Made by a program: the position numbers and the translations under genes
Shown here: positions 42,548 through 53,348 of the stretch, piece by piece
Layout of the letters: each line of letters opens with the position of its first letter
How positions within the stretch are numbered: position 1 is the first letter of the stretch
Assembly (NCBI RefSeq): GCF_000350225.1
Contig: NW_005179004.1
Location: 186,001-250,000 of the forward strand
Direction: 5' to 3'
Length of the DNA stretch: 64,000 nt
Source of the DNA: Chondrus crispus
Lineage: Eukaryota > Rhodophyta > Florideophyceae > Gigartinales > Gigartinaceae
The notes under the pieces: generated by a model
What the model saw: only the letters and a program-made list of their open reading frames with translations
The model's database searches: none
Told to the model about the DNA's origin: nothing

Positions 42548-43394
42548 CTTATTGTATTATACTATACTTAACTATACTTATTGTATTATACTATACTTAA
42601 CTATACTTATTGTATTATATTCAATTTAATTCTTCCTTCAAATCTTCGCCTCTCGCAGCTCCCTACGTAGCGGTCGCGGATTCTCTTCTGCCATCTTCTG
42701 AGAGGGTTCTTCACGTCGGGCGCATTCCTTTGTAGTTGAGTAATTTCATCCGCCTTCGTCCATAGCGGTTCCTCCGCGTGACTTGCGTTCCTCCGTAGCG
42801 GTCGAGGAATTAATTTTGTTCCCTTCTCGTTCCTTAGTGTTGGCCTCTCACGGAGTCGACGCCCCAAGTGTCAACATGTTTGTGGGGGAAGGCAACGCCA
42901 GACCGACAAAGGTATCCTCGGGAACGTGGACCGCGCGGTGTCCGAAGTACTGACCAGTACCGTAAACTGCTCGCCCGGGAAGAGGTCCATGACACCCTGA
43001 GCCATTAGGCATAAATTCGTATGCGCTGTTTTGGGGTGGGTTTGCAGGAAGCGAAGCCCCCCATCGGTGTTGCAACGGGGACCATCGCTTGGGTCATAGG
43101 GGTATCGTGACCCCTTTGACCACGCTAATCTTCCGTGAGGGTACGTTCGTAGGGACTGCGTGCGCTTCCTGTCGGCCATAGAAGAAAAAAATGGATTTTT
43201 TGAGTGCACCTACAGTGCAATTTGAGATTTTTAGCATGTTTGAGTGCACTGTGAACGCGAATTGTTGCCGCTGTTGGCCACACAACTTCCTATTGGTGGC
43301 GCTTGGAGTGCACCCAGAGGGTGGCATGAGTGTATGATAGTCCTGCACTCATACCGCCCTCCGAAAATGCTATGTAACCTGGAGTGCGAGGTGA

Positions 43395-43466
43395 GTGCAC
43401 TGTGCATTGCATGCTGCATCGCATTTCGTAGTGCACTGTGCATTGCGTGCTGCATCGCATTTCGTA
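43395..43466. repeat. 36-bp tandem repeat, two copies
   Basis: Units 43395-43430 and 43431-43466 (GTGCACTGTGCATTGC...) differ at one base. GTGCACT also recurs on both sides between 43200 and 43480. It is short and shows no coding signal. Confidence 0.7.
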
Positions 43467-43510
43467 GTGCACTCACTCTGCACGCAACTTGCGTCCAAGT
43501 CCACAGTTTA

Positions 43511-44046
43511 GATGGAGGTTGGAGGCGAGGGGGTGGAATTTGGAGCTCGGCAGTCAACTTGGTATTCGTTGAGACGAGAAGATGGTGGGCAAGTCACGTG
43601 CAGCAAAGCAATACCACTTTGCTGCTTGCGCTTCTTGGGCTGGTTGATGGGTTGCGTAGAGGGCCAGAGGTCAGAGGAAGCGATGCGCTTCAAGTGCGTA
43701 AACTGACTCGTAAACTAACATTGACAGGGCCCCTTCCCTGGGCAGTTGACGGAAGCTGTGCCAAGGCGGTGGCAGATTTGATGAAGTGAGAAATATCCGA
43801 TTCTGACTTTCAAGTAACTTATGCGCAACGTGGTCGTCGACGACAGAGAAGACAGCGCGAGCTCGAGCCTCGCATCAACCTGGTCTTCCACCTTGTTGCT
43901 GACGCCAATCTTTACGCGCACATGCAATAACTACCTTAAATAAGCTTCCCTACGTATTTCCGGCACGCAACACCTCCGAGCGTATCGCTAAAAGTACTCC
44001 CGCGACATCGCACACACCGATCCACCCCACCTCCACTCAGTCATGT
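43511..44046. other. Region without a recognised gene
   Basis: Only frames that read through the preceding tandem repeat or lack motifs. Confidence 0.35.
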
Positions 44047-44819
44047 AATTCCATTGGATTCACTACGACGGCACTGAAGAGAGCGAATGGCAGTCTGTTG
44101 GACACCCTTGAGCTGCCTCCTTCTGTTGCGATTGGACAAGATGGGAAGATCTACCTTGGTACTCTGGGTGGCAGCGTCCAATTGGTAGAGTACGACGTGG
44201 ATACTCTTAAGATGTCATCACAATGTCACTCTAAAGCATTGAAAGCTGCTAAGTACACAAAAAACAGTATTCCTGCTGTCCGGGATATTCTCGCCATAAC
44301 ATTCGATCCGCGTGACAAGGAAATGAAACCATACGCGTCGACAAGTACGATATTCTGGAATGAGCGGGAACGTGTAGATCGGAGCATCAAGGACATATGT
44401 TCGAATGAAGCCGTTGGCCGTTTGAAGCCGGGCACTGATACAACAGACTCAGGCGTCTGCTTGGTGTACGACAAGCGAATCGTCAGTTGCATTCCTGTCT
44501 CCAATCATGACCACTCAGTGAACGGATTAGTGTTTAGCCAGGACGGCGATTTTCTGATTACCGTTGGTGGAAACACGAACATGGGTTTCCCGGGTTACAA
44601 GCTTAGCGGATACTGAGAATCGGAGTACTCTGCTGCCGTTTTCATAGCTCGACTGTCGAAGCCCAGCTTTGATGGGGAGATAAAATATCGGTTCCCTACC
44701 GAACCGCGCAAGCTCAAGATGATTTCTGGAGATGTGGATTTGTACGCGACTGGGTTGCGGAATTCGTTCTCAATCACCATGACAGGGAACTGCAAATTTA
44801 CGCTACGGAAAATGGACCG
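44047..44819 (+). pseudogene. Glucose/sorbosone-dehydrogenase-like fragment
   Basis: The open frame is visible from about 44047 (GFTTTALKRANGSLLDTLEL). It shows beta-propeller blade motifs: SVAIGQDGKIYLGTL, ILAITFDPRDKE, VNGLVFSQDGDFLITVGG. A TGA at 44614-44616 interrupts it. The same frame then resumes ESEYSAAVFIARL and ends with DVDLYATGLRNSFSI, a phrase typical of GSDH/NHL-type propellers. The N-terminus, the downstream blades and, most likely, function are missing. The fragment runs directly into an unrelated phosphotransferase-like piece. Confidence 0.55.
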
Positions 44820-44822
44820 GTT

Positions 44823-45412
44823 TGAGGCTTTGGAGACCTCGCTGCCGGGCTCCCCGCCGCCCACTTCGACGCCCTGCTCCCCTTCCTCCGCGCGTACGCG
44901 CGTGGCCGCCGCGGCCGCGCCGCCCGCGTCATCCACGGCGACCCCGTCCTCACCAACGTCTTCGCCCGCGTGCACGGCGGCATCGCCCTCATCGACATGC
45001 ACAGCGCACAGGGAGATGCCCGCACGCTCGCCGAAGACGCCGTGTACGACGTCGCAAAGGTCGTGCAGAGCCTCTCCGGATACGACAACATCCTTGCTGC
45101 CGTCCCCGTCGACGCTTTGTCGAGGCCAGGTGGAGAAGGGCGCAGGGCGTCGTCAGGGGGTATGTGGAAGATTCGTACGGCGTGGATTGGGGAGACGTCG
45201 TGCTGGTTGTGTGTAGCTTGTTCACGAGCTTGATCCCGTTGCATGAGGGCGCACGGAAGAAGAGATTGTTCGCGAGCGTGGCGCGGAGACTGCTCGAGTG
45301 TGTGCTGTGTGGGAGGACGGAGGAGGAAGACGTTGTTAAGGAGGTTGCCAGAGTTCTGAGGGAGGAAGTTTGTCGAGTAGATAGTGGAGAGTCTTGCTGC
45401 TTAAGTGGGTAG
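44823..45412 (+). pseudogene. Aminoglycoside/choline-phosphotransferase-like C-lobe fragment
   Basis: In the frame starting right after a TGA near 44825, residues read FLRAYARG, then VIHGDPVLTNVF near 44930-44965 (HGDxxxxN, the catalytic loop of APH-like kinases). GGIALIDMHSAQGD follows (the Asp of the metal-binding loop), then AEDAVYDVAKVVQSLSGYDNIL. Near 45115 homology moves to another frame (YVEDSYGVDW, SLIPLHEGARKKRLF), so there is a frameshift. The N-lobe is absent. APH-like enzymes phosphorylate small molecules; the substrate cannot be told. GC content is much higher than in the neighbours. Confidence 0.5.
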
Positions 45413-45672
45413 CCACGCGCATTCGTAAAAGCCCTTCTGCAATGAATGAAACAGAAAACTTGCGGGCACTGGGGTAATTTGTTAGTGCCCGCGCATCTTG
45501 CATGTGTTCATGACATTTGACTAGAATGCGTTGGCAGAGGAACAGCTCACGCAGGCACGCTCCTTAGTTGGGAGACGTGATTTGGTCGGACATGCGTAGA
45601 CGTATCCGAGCTGTCTTGTCTTCAAACGTCCTTTTGCGCTTCTCAAATTTCCCCCGTTTTTAATTTTTTTGG

Positions 45673-46636
45673 ATGGATCAAGAGACACAGACTCCGTTTG
45701 GGAACCCCCGTCCTCTCAAACGGCAACAGTCACGGCTCCCGTCTCCCACCCCCTCACTCCATGCCAGAACAGGCAGCCGTCCCCGACCAAGAAGCCTCGC
45801 CGCCGGATGCCGCGGAGCAGGGCAACGTTGAGCAATCGACTGCGACCGAAAGCCTCGTTGCATAAGAACCACCGCATGTCCACGCGGATACGTCCGAGGA
45901 CCCCGCGATCACTCCCATCACAGCCGCATCCTTCCACACGCCCGAAGTCGTCTCCAACGTAAAGGGCGTGTCTGTGGACGTCTCGCTCGACCGTGGCGCC
46001 CCCCCCGACATCGACGTCGTCTCCGACTCGGATCACACGCACGCATCCCAGCCGCTCTCGGGGCCACATCGCGTTCCGGACGTCGATCGCGACTCCGACG
46101 CGATCCTGGGCAAGGAGGACCCCATCGATGTCGACGGGACGGAGGATAGCTTCGACGAGGCCGACGACGATGACGTGGCCGACGTTGTCGATGAAGACGT
46201 CGATGAGGACGACGCGAACAGCGCGAGTGAACGTGAGGATGGGAAGAGGGGAGATACAATTGATTGGACGGAAAGTGTCGAGAGAACCCCACCGACGAAG
46301 AGACGCGACATGGGGGATGTGGAGGAGCACTCCGAGGTGGAAGAGGAGGTGCACGAGGAGGACAGTGAGCACGAGGATGCCGAAGAGCATGAGGACGGCT
46401 TGCACACCCCGTCAGATGGGGGCCATGGCGAGGATGACGCCGCTAGCTCGTATGCGGACGCAGCGGATGTGGCTGAGGGGGAGGTTGATATTGACAAGCA
46501 TGAGGCAGACAAGGCTAGCGGCGAGGGCGAAGACGCTGCAGAAACCACCGTCCACCCCGGGGACAAGGGAGTTACACCGATCACAGCAATTAACCTGGAC
46601 CAACTTAATTCTGAGGCCCCTTTTTCAGGTCTATAA
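45673..46636 (+). pseudogene. Acidic low-complexity protein gene, broken
   Basis: The ATG at 45673 opens MDQETQTPFGNPRPLKRQQS. Near 45758 the natural continuation shifts frame (MPEQAAVPDQEASPPDAAEQ), a TAA follows near 45866, and then the same frame stays open from 45870 to 46636. The long part is Asp/Glu-rich (DEADDDDVADVVDEDVDEDD) with a short basic patch TKRRD. The last ~20 codons lie in a MITE end (46579 on). It resembles the acidic tails of chromatin or nucleolar proteins, but no domain is recognised. Confidence 0.4.
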
Positions 46637-47017
46637 CCATATTTAACATGGTCCGGATTAATTGTGAACCCAGATTAATATATGGTCAAATCAGATATAA
46701 CATGGTCCAGTTTATTTGTGAACCACTGGATTAACCTTGATTTCTAACATTGCTGACAAGTATTCAAGAAATTACGGCTCTACTTCTTGCCCATTGAAAT
46801 GGACACGATGCTTGAATATTATTGTCTGCAGCTCAGAAAAGAGCTGCTTCTCCTCCCAAAGACCATATCGAGGCAGCGACATGCGTTCTTGCCCTTTTTG
46901 AACTCTAAAGGCGACTTATCATAAGATTGTTTCCTCCAGGTCAAAACCAATAATAACCTGGTCCAGTTTATTTCTGAACCCAGGTTAATATATAGACCAA
47001 GGTTAATTGCTGTGATC
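46579..47017. mobile_element. MITE-like element with 17-bp inverted ends
   Basis: GATCACAGCAATTAACC at 46579-46595 is the exact reverse complement of 47001-47017. The inside carries four related blocks (ACATGGTCC or CCTGGTCC followed by TTAATTGTGAACC-like text) in both orientations and has no ORF. It is 439 bp with no transposase. The target duplication is uncertain because the ends are palindromic (GATC). Confidence 0.6.
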
Positions 47018-47192
47018 AGGTGTAGAGTTGATTCCAAGGGAGACGTTGGACAGTTGTTTTGTTGTTATTTTTAAAAATCACCAATTTTTGCCGTTTCTAA
47101 ATATCGCACACTGTCCAATTGCGGAACGCTTTCGTCACTCCTCGGGAGGCCATGAACATGATCATTCCCGAACCGCAACACGCTTTACGGTA

Positions 47193-49433
47193 CCGTTCTC
47201 ATCGGCATAATTTGGGCACGTTAAGGAATCTCCCAAATTCTTTATTTTCAATATCAAATTCGAACTTTTTTGTCGACAGAAGAGACGTCTTCGTCACGTC
47301 GCACACCTCATCCGGCACAATTTGGGTACCCCCTCTTCGCCCAACTCATCGGGGTTGTGACAAACCCAGTAAGCTTTTTGTTGCCGAGTGCTCACTTCTC
47401 TGAGATAGTGTCCGTGGAGCACCCGTTAGAGCAACAAAAGCAGGTTCACGCCACCTGCTTATCGGGATATCGTCTATTGAAGCGCACCACAGAGGGACTC
47501 CCAGCACACTGGATATTTTCTTGGTCCACATTTTCGTCTACCCTATCCCTCCACGTCCCTCTCCTTCCCCCGTTACGGCCATTTAAGTGGCCTCCTGTAG
47601 CTTGAATCGGACGTAATGGATCTCTACGCACTGTCGGAGTACGCAAAGCCGCCTCCTGCGACGCGCCACCTTTTTTACGAGCTTTTCGTGTCTCAATGGA
47701 CACTTTCGGCGCAGAGATTTCTGCTGTCAATATCCTCTGTACTCTATAGTCCGACTGGAGAATAGAAGAAACTTCTGCAAGTGCTCTAAAAGCTGGGACG
47801 GACCCATATGTAAGGCGATGTATGCGCCCCTGGAGCAAGTTATTCTGCCTCCTATCACATTCTGTGGCTGTTCCATGTGTCACATTCACTTCCTGATTCA
47901 CTAATTGGTTACCAGAGAATACTGTCGAGACACTGTTTGATGTTGGAGGCGAAATAAACTGCAGAAATCTGTAGTTCATTGGCCACAAACCGCAAGCGAC
48001 GAATGATTTTCTTGCGTCCTCGGCTGTGAGAGATTGGTATCCAACAACGGCCAGCTTTATCTTGTAAGCTGTGTTTGCCCAAGATAAGTACGGCATAGAA
48101 AGCAATTCGTCCCGGGTGCTTCGAACGGTCTTTTGAAATCTCTTATTAACAAATTCGTCACAAGGCTGCAAAATATGTGTAGTGTTTGCAGGAAGCCTTA
48201 CCATTACGATGTTCATATTTTGACATGCCTCGAGCCACTCCAATCCATTTATAGAACGGTGACCGTCAACGAGGAGAAGCATGGACTTCCCCATTTCAAT
48301 ATTTTTTCCAGCACGTGCATTGATATGCTCGACTACTTTCACAATAATTTCACTGTTTATCGAGCCGCATTTTGTGACGTGCAGGGCGGCATCAGAGGGG
48401 AACCATCCCTCCTCACACAACCAGTGGGGTACTACTTGCTTGTCAGAGAAGTCCGTCTTATCCAAAGGCTTTTTCCATGCCTTCACCACTCGTTTTCCGG
48501 ATGCTATCAAAAAAGGGGAGCAATATTCCCACAAGCAGCAACGGCAATCCGGACTGTTACGTGCTTCCCAGGGTCCCTAATAATCCTCCGCGTTTCTCCG
48601 TTGTTAGTATCGGAAGATGCATAGCACCTCACTTTGCGCCCATATTCCCCTGAGACGGCCGTTTGGTCCCAGTTCCAGATGCGTCTGGGGTCTAAAAAAA
48701 GAGTGGGGTCGTCTTGCTCAACTTTTTTCAGTTCACGCTCCAACGTGGCGAAGTGATCATGGTTCTGGGCAGACAGACGGGCTGTCGACACATTCTCAGC
48801 TACGCGATAAGCCAAGGACCTATTACGAGCTCGAAAAGCTCGTACTGTGTCGGCAGCTGGCAGTCCTCTGGCATAAGTGGGGGTCCGATCACCGGCAATA
48901 CGACCATGCACGGCGGTTATGGTATCATTGCCTACTGCGAACTCTTGATCGGCAGCCTGTAGAGTACGATTCACGATCATGTTTTCTTCAAAAGAAGAAA
49001 GTATTGGTTTGCGACCCAGATGATGGTCCTCCGGATTTAGGAGCTTTTCTAGCTCGGGCTTGTTGGAGGAATCATACGCATTTTTTATCCTCGTCGCTGT
49101 GGTTCTTGAAACACCAGTCTTTCTGAAGGCCTTGAGAGCGGAATAGCCCTCCTTAATGTACGAGAGGAGGCTTTCCCTTCGCATGCGCTCGGCTTTTCTC
49201 CGCGAGATTCTCTTCTTGTAGGCTTGAGTTTGCGCGCGCGTAGATGGCGGCATATTGTGTTTCAGGCGCAATTGGCCAGCTAGGGATCCAGGAAGAGGTC
49301 CCAGCTGAGGCTGGGAAAAGTAGAAAGGATTCAGGGGGAGGATCGACGGAATGGGGATAAGCGATAGGCCTAGCGTTGGAACTTTGGGGGTACCCAAATT
49401 GCCCCATTACCCAAATTATGCCGATGAGAAGGG
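47193..49433 (-). mobile_element. Pogo-like DNA transposon, 2.24 kb, near-intact
   Basis: The ends are 24-bp terminal inverted repeats: CCGTTCTCATCGGC... at 47193-47216 and its reverse complement at 49410-49433, with one mismatch. Both are flanked by TA (47191-47192 and 49434-49435), the Tc1/mariner/pogo target duplication. A second inner pair, CAATTTGGGTACCCCC, lies about 100 bp (left) and 20 bp (right) inside. One transposase gene fills the element. Confidence 0.88.
47446..49253 (-). pseudogene. Pogo-like transposase with a single frameshift
   Basis: The likely start is the ATG at 49253-49251 (MPPSTRAQTQAYKKR), which follows the right inverted repeat. A basic helix-turn-helix region comes first (YSALKAFRKTGVSRTTATRI). 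The first catalytic Asp is in RIWNWDQTAVSGEYG. The frame breaks at about 48510 in an A6G4 run and resumes at once (IASGKRVVKAW). The second Asp is in LLLVDGHRSI and the third in LPANTTHILQPCDEFVNKRF, about 30 residues apart, giving the DD-D triad of the pogo group. The total is ~600 residues. The enzyme cuts and pastes the element at TA sites. Only the frameshift appears to disable it. Confidence 0.85.
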
Positions 49434-51014
49434 TACATTACAAACATCGAATCAACAGTCATGATTCCAAAAATCGAAAACTTTATGGGTATGCAGTGCA
49501 CAGCCGTCCCCTGCGCATGCAAACGTAACTAATCGCCACTCTTCTTTCCTGAACCCCGCGCAACCCACCTCCGTCTTTTTCAACCGTCTTGCGTCCCTTA
49601 TTTTGAACCTGACACGACACGAACGTCTCCAACGTTCATCTCCAACTCCTCCTCATCGATGATATGACGTGAGAATAGGGAGGCTTAATACTCAACGGTC
49701 TCCACTCAAGATCCTCTTGTTGATCGGGCGGCTAGAGCCCTCACCCTACGCTGCATGACATTTCAGGGCTCCACGTTTCCTACAATAGCGTATGAACGTT
49801 GGCCGTACTCACGAAAAACGTCTCGACTTACTCGTGTGTCATCGATCTTCTCTGGAATTTTTTCAAACAGTGCTGATCAAGACCCTTCAATTCTCCCAGT
49901 TGCCAGCTTCCTTTAAGTCATATTGGCTGCTTCTACCCAAGTTCTTCACAACCAGCACTAGAGGCAACTCAAATGCGATCCAGAGGGTAGCTTCTAACAT
50001 TCAGCTCTCACATCCTCTTCACGCAAGAGTTTTCATGGTATCTTCTTTGCATCTATTCTTTACACAGGCGTTTTCCTAATCCTCTACCAGTTCATTCATG
50101 GTATACCCGACATATACTACTTTTTAATCCGGAGGACTTAGATCGCGTTTCTCATGCGGTACAGTACTTTCAAATCTCTGACCTTCCAAGCGACGTCGCC
50201 ATCTTTCCGCCAGCTTTATCCGCCACCACCAAAAGCTTACGAATATGAGTCGCTCTGTTTTTCTTCATGGATCAAGGCCTGGTTCACCGTATAATCGCCA
50301 GCGTATTTAAACATTCCGTTAAACGTAAGTACTTTTCAGGAACTCCAGTACTCGTTTTGTGTCCACCGAAAGCCCAAGTAGGGAATTATCTACAATGGAG
50401 CCCTTTCGCTTCAATTTGTACAGGATCTCACTTTCGCTCTTCGTCTCAGAACGCATTGAAGAAGGAAGATTCAAGATCATCACCAATGCGATTACTCTCT
50501 TGCTATGTTACAATATTCGCGTACATTTGCATTTCATCACGGGGTACCTCGGGGGCTACATGCGATGGACTATTGATTCTGTCCTATTATTCAGTTCTCA
50601 GAATTGTTACATAGAGTCCTGTGTCACGGCGATAAAAGTATTCGATAACAACGCAGGTATGTTTTGGGGAAATAACACATTCATATTGATCTCGAATAAC
50701 TGATGCCACAGCTCACTTCAACTGTTCCTAGTCTACTTTTACTTTTCTCACATGTGTGGAGAATAGTCGGGATGGAGCTAGTAAGTACAGCACGCAGAAA
50801 TCCAGACGTATCAATCTTGGGGTCCCGTCATAAACATTCCCAGACTCACTTAACCTTGTGTTATGACGTGCAAAAGGGAAAACCGTGTACGTTTTCTACT
50901 CTTTCCTCATGGAATATTTTTGTATCGCTCAAGTGTGCGTCATTTTATTTTGTCTGAGGAGTTCACAAGGCCAATATTCTGCTCCGTATTTCTCGCCATA
51001 GAGCAGTGGTCGCT
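49434..51014. other. Region without a recognised gene
   Basis: Short frames up to 115 codons without motifs. No repeat or RNA gene was noticed. Confidence 0.35.
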
Positions 51015-51722
51015 TTAAGCACATGAAACTGCACGACAGCGACCACGCTGGGAAACAGCCCTCATGCTTCCCCGTCCACGGCCTGTTCCAACAGCCCTTT
51101 TGCTACCCCGTTCACGGCCTCTTCCACGGCCCCTTCCAGGCCCACGACTACAATCGCTATCACGGATACGGGTATGCCCAGTTGTGGAAACACCGCTCAT
51201 CCTCATCCGCTTCAGGGCTGGTTCAGGCGCATCATCTCCGATATCTGAGGTCTCGACTGCTGGCTTTTCATGAGCTGATGAAATTATTTCATCACTGCGC
51301 ATGGGTCTTTCTCCAGAATCTGCAGCTGCACTTGTTAAATTCATGTGAGCACCCACAGAATTGGCCATCTGGATGCTCGCATTTGCACCCAGTGGCTTCT
51401 TGGACTTCATGCGCTGCTCAGCGAGACTTCGTATAGCCCATTTGTTTGCGGTTTGCCTGAATACCACGAAATCTGGGGACATTGATGCTGCCTTGATAAC
51501 ATATTCACATTGTATCTTATGCATCGTTCTAGCCGCAGTAGCCCAGGTGAGACTTCTATAATCATCCCCAATCTTGTGCAGCAAAATTAGGTCCAGTGCG
51601 TCCTTCGTATCACAATTCAACTTTTTATCCGGAACGCCCTCTAGAAACTGGATGTACTTCTCGGGGCCGTCTCGTATCTTCGAATTGCGCGCTGCGATCT
51701 CTTCGCGAACGGTGAACGCCAC
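51015..51722 (-). CDS. Hypothetical protein with RG-rich tail
   Basis: The ORF is open for 235 codons from a GTG, and the frame is open further upstream with no ATG in the first ~20 codons (SPSRGASYTQNPNVAF...), so the start is uncertain or lies in another exon. Residues ~1-90 look alpha-helical (VREEIAARNSKIRDGPEKYI, DALDLILLHKIGDD). The last ~45 are Arg/Gly-rich (GPGRGRGRGRERGSKR), typical of nucleic-acid-binding tails. I do not recognise it. It lies on the opposite strand to the CACTA-like transposase 0.8 kb away and could be that element's second gene, but nothing proves this. Confidence 0.4.
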   Translation of the reverse strand: MAFTVREEIAARNSKIRDGPEKYIQFLEGVPDKKLNCDTKDALDLILLHKIGDDYRSLTWATAARTMHKIQCEYVIKAASMSPDFVVFRQTANKWAIRSLAEQRMKSKKPLGANASIQMANSVGAHMNLTSAAADSGERPMRSDEIISSAHEKPAVETSDIGDDAPEPALKRMRMSGVSTTGHTRIRDSDCSRGPGRGRGRGRERGSKRAVGTGRGRGSMRAVSQRGRCRAVSCA

Positions 51723-52502
51723 GTTTGGGTTTTGCGTGTACGACGCACCTCGGCTCGGGCTTGGAGTTGGCGGAAGACATGAAGAGGGCTCTAAATGGTC
51801 CAGTCTCCGGTTGACCTTATGAATTCTTTCTTCAATTCAAATAAGATCTCATCTTTTGCCTTTTCGATATAGCGGTCGAGGGGAGTGGATGTTGGCATAC
51901 TGCCGCAGAGTACAACGATTAAGAGCAGTGCGCCGACGGGGATGAGGGTTGAGGAACGTTGATTTGCAACAAGGGAGTGTTTTGGAGTGGTTTTTTGCCC
52001 GGGCCGCGCTTCATACGACAGATTATTTATCCCTTTCGCTTGGAACATCAATTGGATTTAGGCTTCGGATTTTGCTTCGTGTTGAAGACAGCACTGGAAT
52101 TTTCGTTCGAGGTTGTGTGTTTAGATCCTATTTCTCGTCGATTCTGGTTTTGGGATGGAAGTTGAAGGTACAGCTTTCGTTGCAATGTCCCACGAATTCC
52201 TGGCTCGTTGAAGTGTTCCACACAATTCGAAAGCACGATTTCCCTCGTCCAGAGAGCCAAAGCAGTGAGACATAGACGCCATATCAGTCTCAGGACAGAA
52301 ACTTATGGTGCGTGGGCCCCGTGTCGAACGTTGCGCCTATCTTTGAGGATCTTCCTAACACTGCTACTTCACCATTTCGCCAGGGTGTAAATTTTTGTGA
52401 GACAGAGGTGTGCACCAAAAACCGTGGTGAAGTAATCATATTGGCTGAGACAGCATTTCAATTCCCGGTTAGAAGGTTGGGTTCTTTGAGAACGAAACCA
52501 AC
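51723..52502. other. Region without a recognised gene
   Basis: May hold the promoter and one end of the CACTA-like element. No convincing terminal inverted repeat was found. Confidence 0.3.
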
Positions 52503-53261
52503 ATGCCAACTAAATATGTGTGTTTGCCCACATATGGATGCCCGTGTTATCCGCGTGGCAGGGCTGTCTCACGCACGACTATGTTGAATCATAGAAGAAA
52601 TGCGAATAAATCTCTGCCCGCTAAAGGTCTGGAGAGAGATCTCGCATGGGGTCCTTTGGAAGCAAATGCGATGGCTGTGCGTGTTCAATACGAAATTGAG
52701 ATGGATAAGGGTATGCACCCATGCAGTTCTGACATACGTGCCGAGAGAAACGATCCTGACTCCCCCAAAATTTCCGGCGCAATACTGGCGAACAGTACAG
52801 ACGCGGCTTGTGCAACCTCTAATGTCTTGGAACTGTCCCCTCCATCGTCTGCGCATAAATCATCCCTACACCACATGGATGTTGAACACGAATTCATGAT
52901 GCCTAAAGGCGAAATATGGCACGGTTATGAAGAATTTGGGGAAGTCTTCGATAGTGGGTCAGATGGAGAGAATGGTGGAGTTATGTTTGAAAATCTAGAA
53001 GACACAGGGCCGGGAACATTTTATGTCCCGTGTCTTCTTGATGCTGAAGAGAGAGAGCCTGCGATCGAATTTCGTGATGGCTGCTCCTCGGATGAATCAG
53101 AAAAATACATGGCTCTAGAAAACTTCGATGGTTCACGGTACACGTCGTCCGCTTTTGACATGTGGGCTTTCGAAAATCGAGGGGTGGTAGACTTGGCAAT
53201 AAAGCATGGCATGACAGAGAGTGCCATGAGCGACTTGATGGTAATAATGAAAGCACCTTAA
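52503..53261 (+). pseudogene. CACTA/tnp2-type transposon, N-terminal ORF
   Basis: The ATG at 52503 begins MPTKYVCLPTYGCPCY, a Cys-rich start that could bind zinc, followed by SRTTMLNHRR. The rest is acidic. From ~residue 170 a stretch (FDMWAFENRGVVDLAIKH) resembles the region before the transposase core. The frame closes at 53261, but the neighbouring frame continues LKVLEDYYGQLTRGLG, so a frameshift probably joins it to the transposase piece at 53349. Confidence 0.45.
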
Positions 53262-53348
53262 AAGTGCTGGAAGACTATTACGGCCAACTTACGAGAGGAC
53301 TCGGGAATCAATGGCTGTATCAGGGACTATCCTATATGCCCAGGTCAT

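Larger units (their letters stand above)
42151..42622. repeat. AT-rich fold-back island carrying a tRNA gene
   Basis: Base composition drops sharply to AT-rich. Contents: a 67-bp direct repeat at 42163-42229 and 42309-42375, and three tandem 29-bp units (AATACAATAAGTATAG...) at 42223-42309. The same unit recurs inverted, 2.5 copies, at 42545-42616. A tRNA gene and an 18-bp perfect hairpin lie between the arms. It sits inside a gypsy relic, so it arrived as an insertion. I could not define a clean target duplication. Confidence 0.75.
40560..43110 (-). pseudogene. Old gypsy pol relic split by an AT-rich island
   Basis: Minus strand, related to the 13-kb element but strongly decayed. 42871-43020 matches the protease-RT linker (GVMDLFPGEQFTVLVS against GVAEVLPNQTFDVIVA). 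41870-42130 matches the RT approach (GRLGKIDATNHCIDMKPG). 41122-41556 is RT (LKNAPATFQRAVDIIL, with YFNDIIFYSRS in place of YLDDV). 40626-40847 ends RNase H (HWRLRLAEYEYEVQYR). Stops and shifts are frequent. An AT-rich block (about 42151-42622) interrupts it in the linker. Confidence 0.75.

Noticed and set aside
42223..42616. CRISPR-like array of 29-bp repeats
   Set aside because: Units are directly adjacent with no spacers, recur inverted, and lie in eukaryotic DNA.
43244..43789. Plus-strand ORF of 181 codons
   Set aside because: It reads through a 36-bp tandem repeat and has no recognisable features.
44719..45412. Arg/Pro-rich ORFs over the phosphotransferase-like segment
   Set aside because: Only one frame carries the HGDxxxxN and IDM motifs; the Arg/Pro-rich frames are shadows except for the C-terminal part after 45115.
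45716..46584. Minus-strand ORFs 45716-46405 (229 codons) and 46033-46584 (Ser-rich, 183 codons)
   Set aside because: They are antisense images of the acidic plus-strand frame; GAN/GAC-rich codons give stop-free Val/Ser-rich shadows.
51015..51722. PAH-like (Sin3) domain in the RG-rich hypothetical protein
   Set aside because: The helix spacing around KYIQFLEG is suggestive, but the motif is incomplete.
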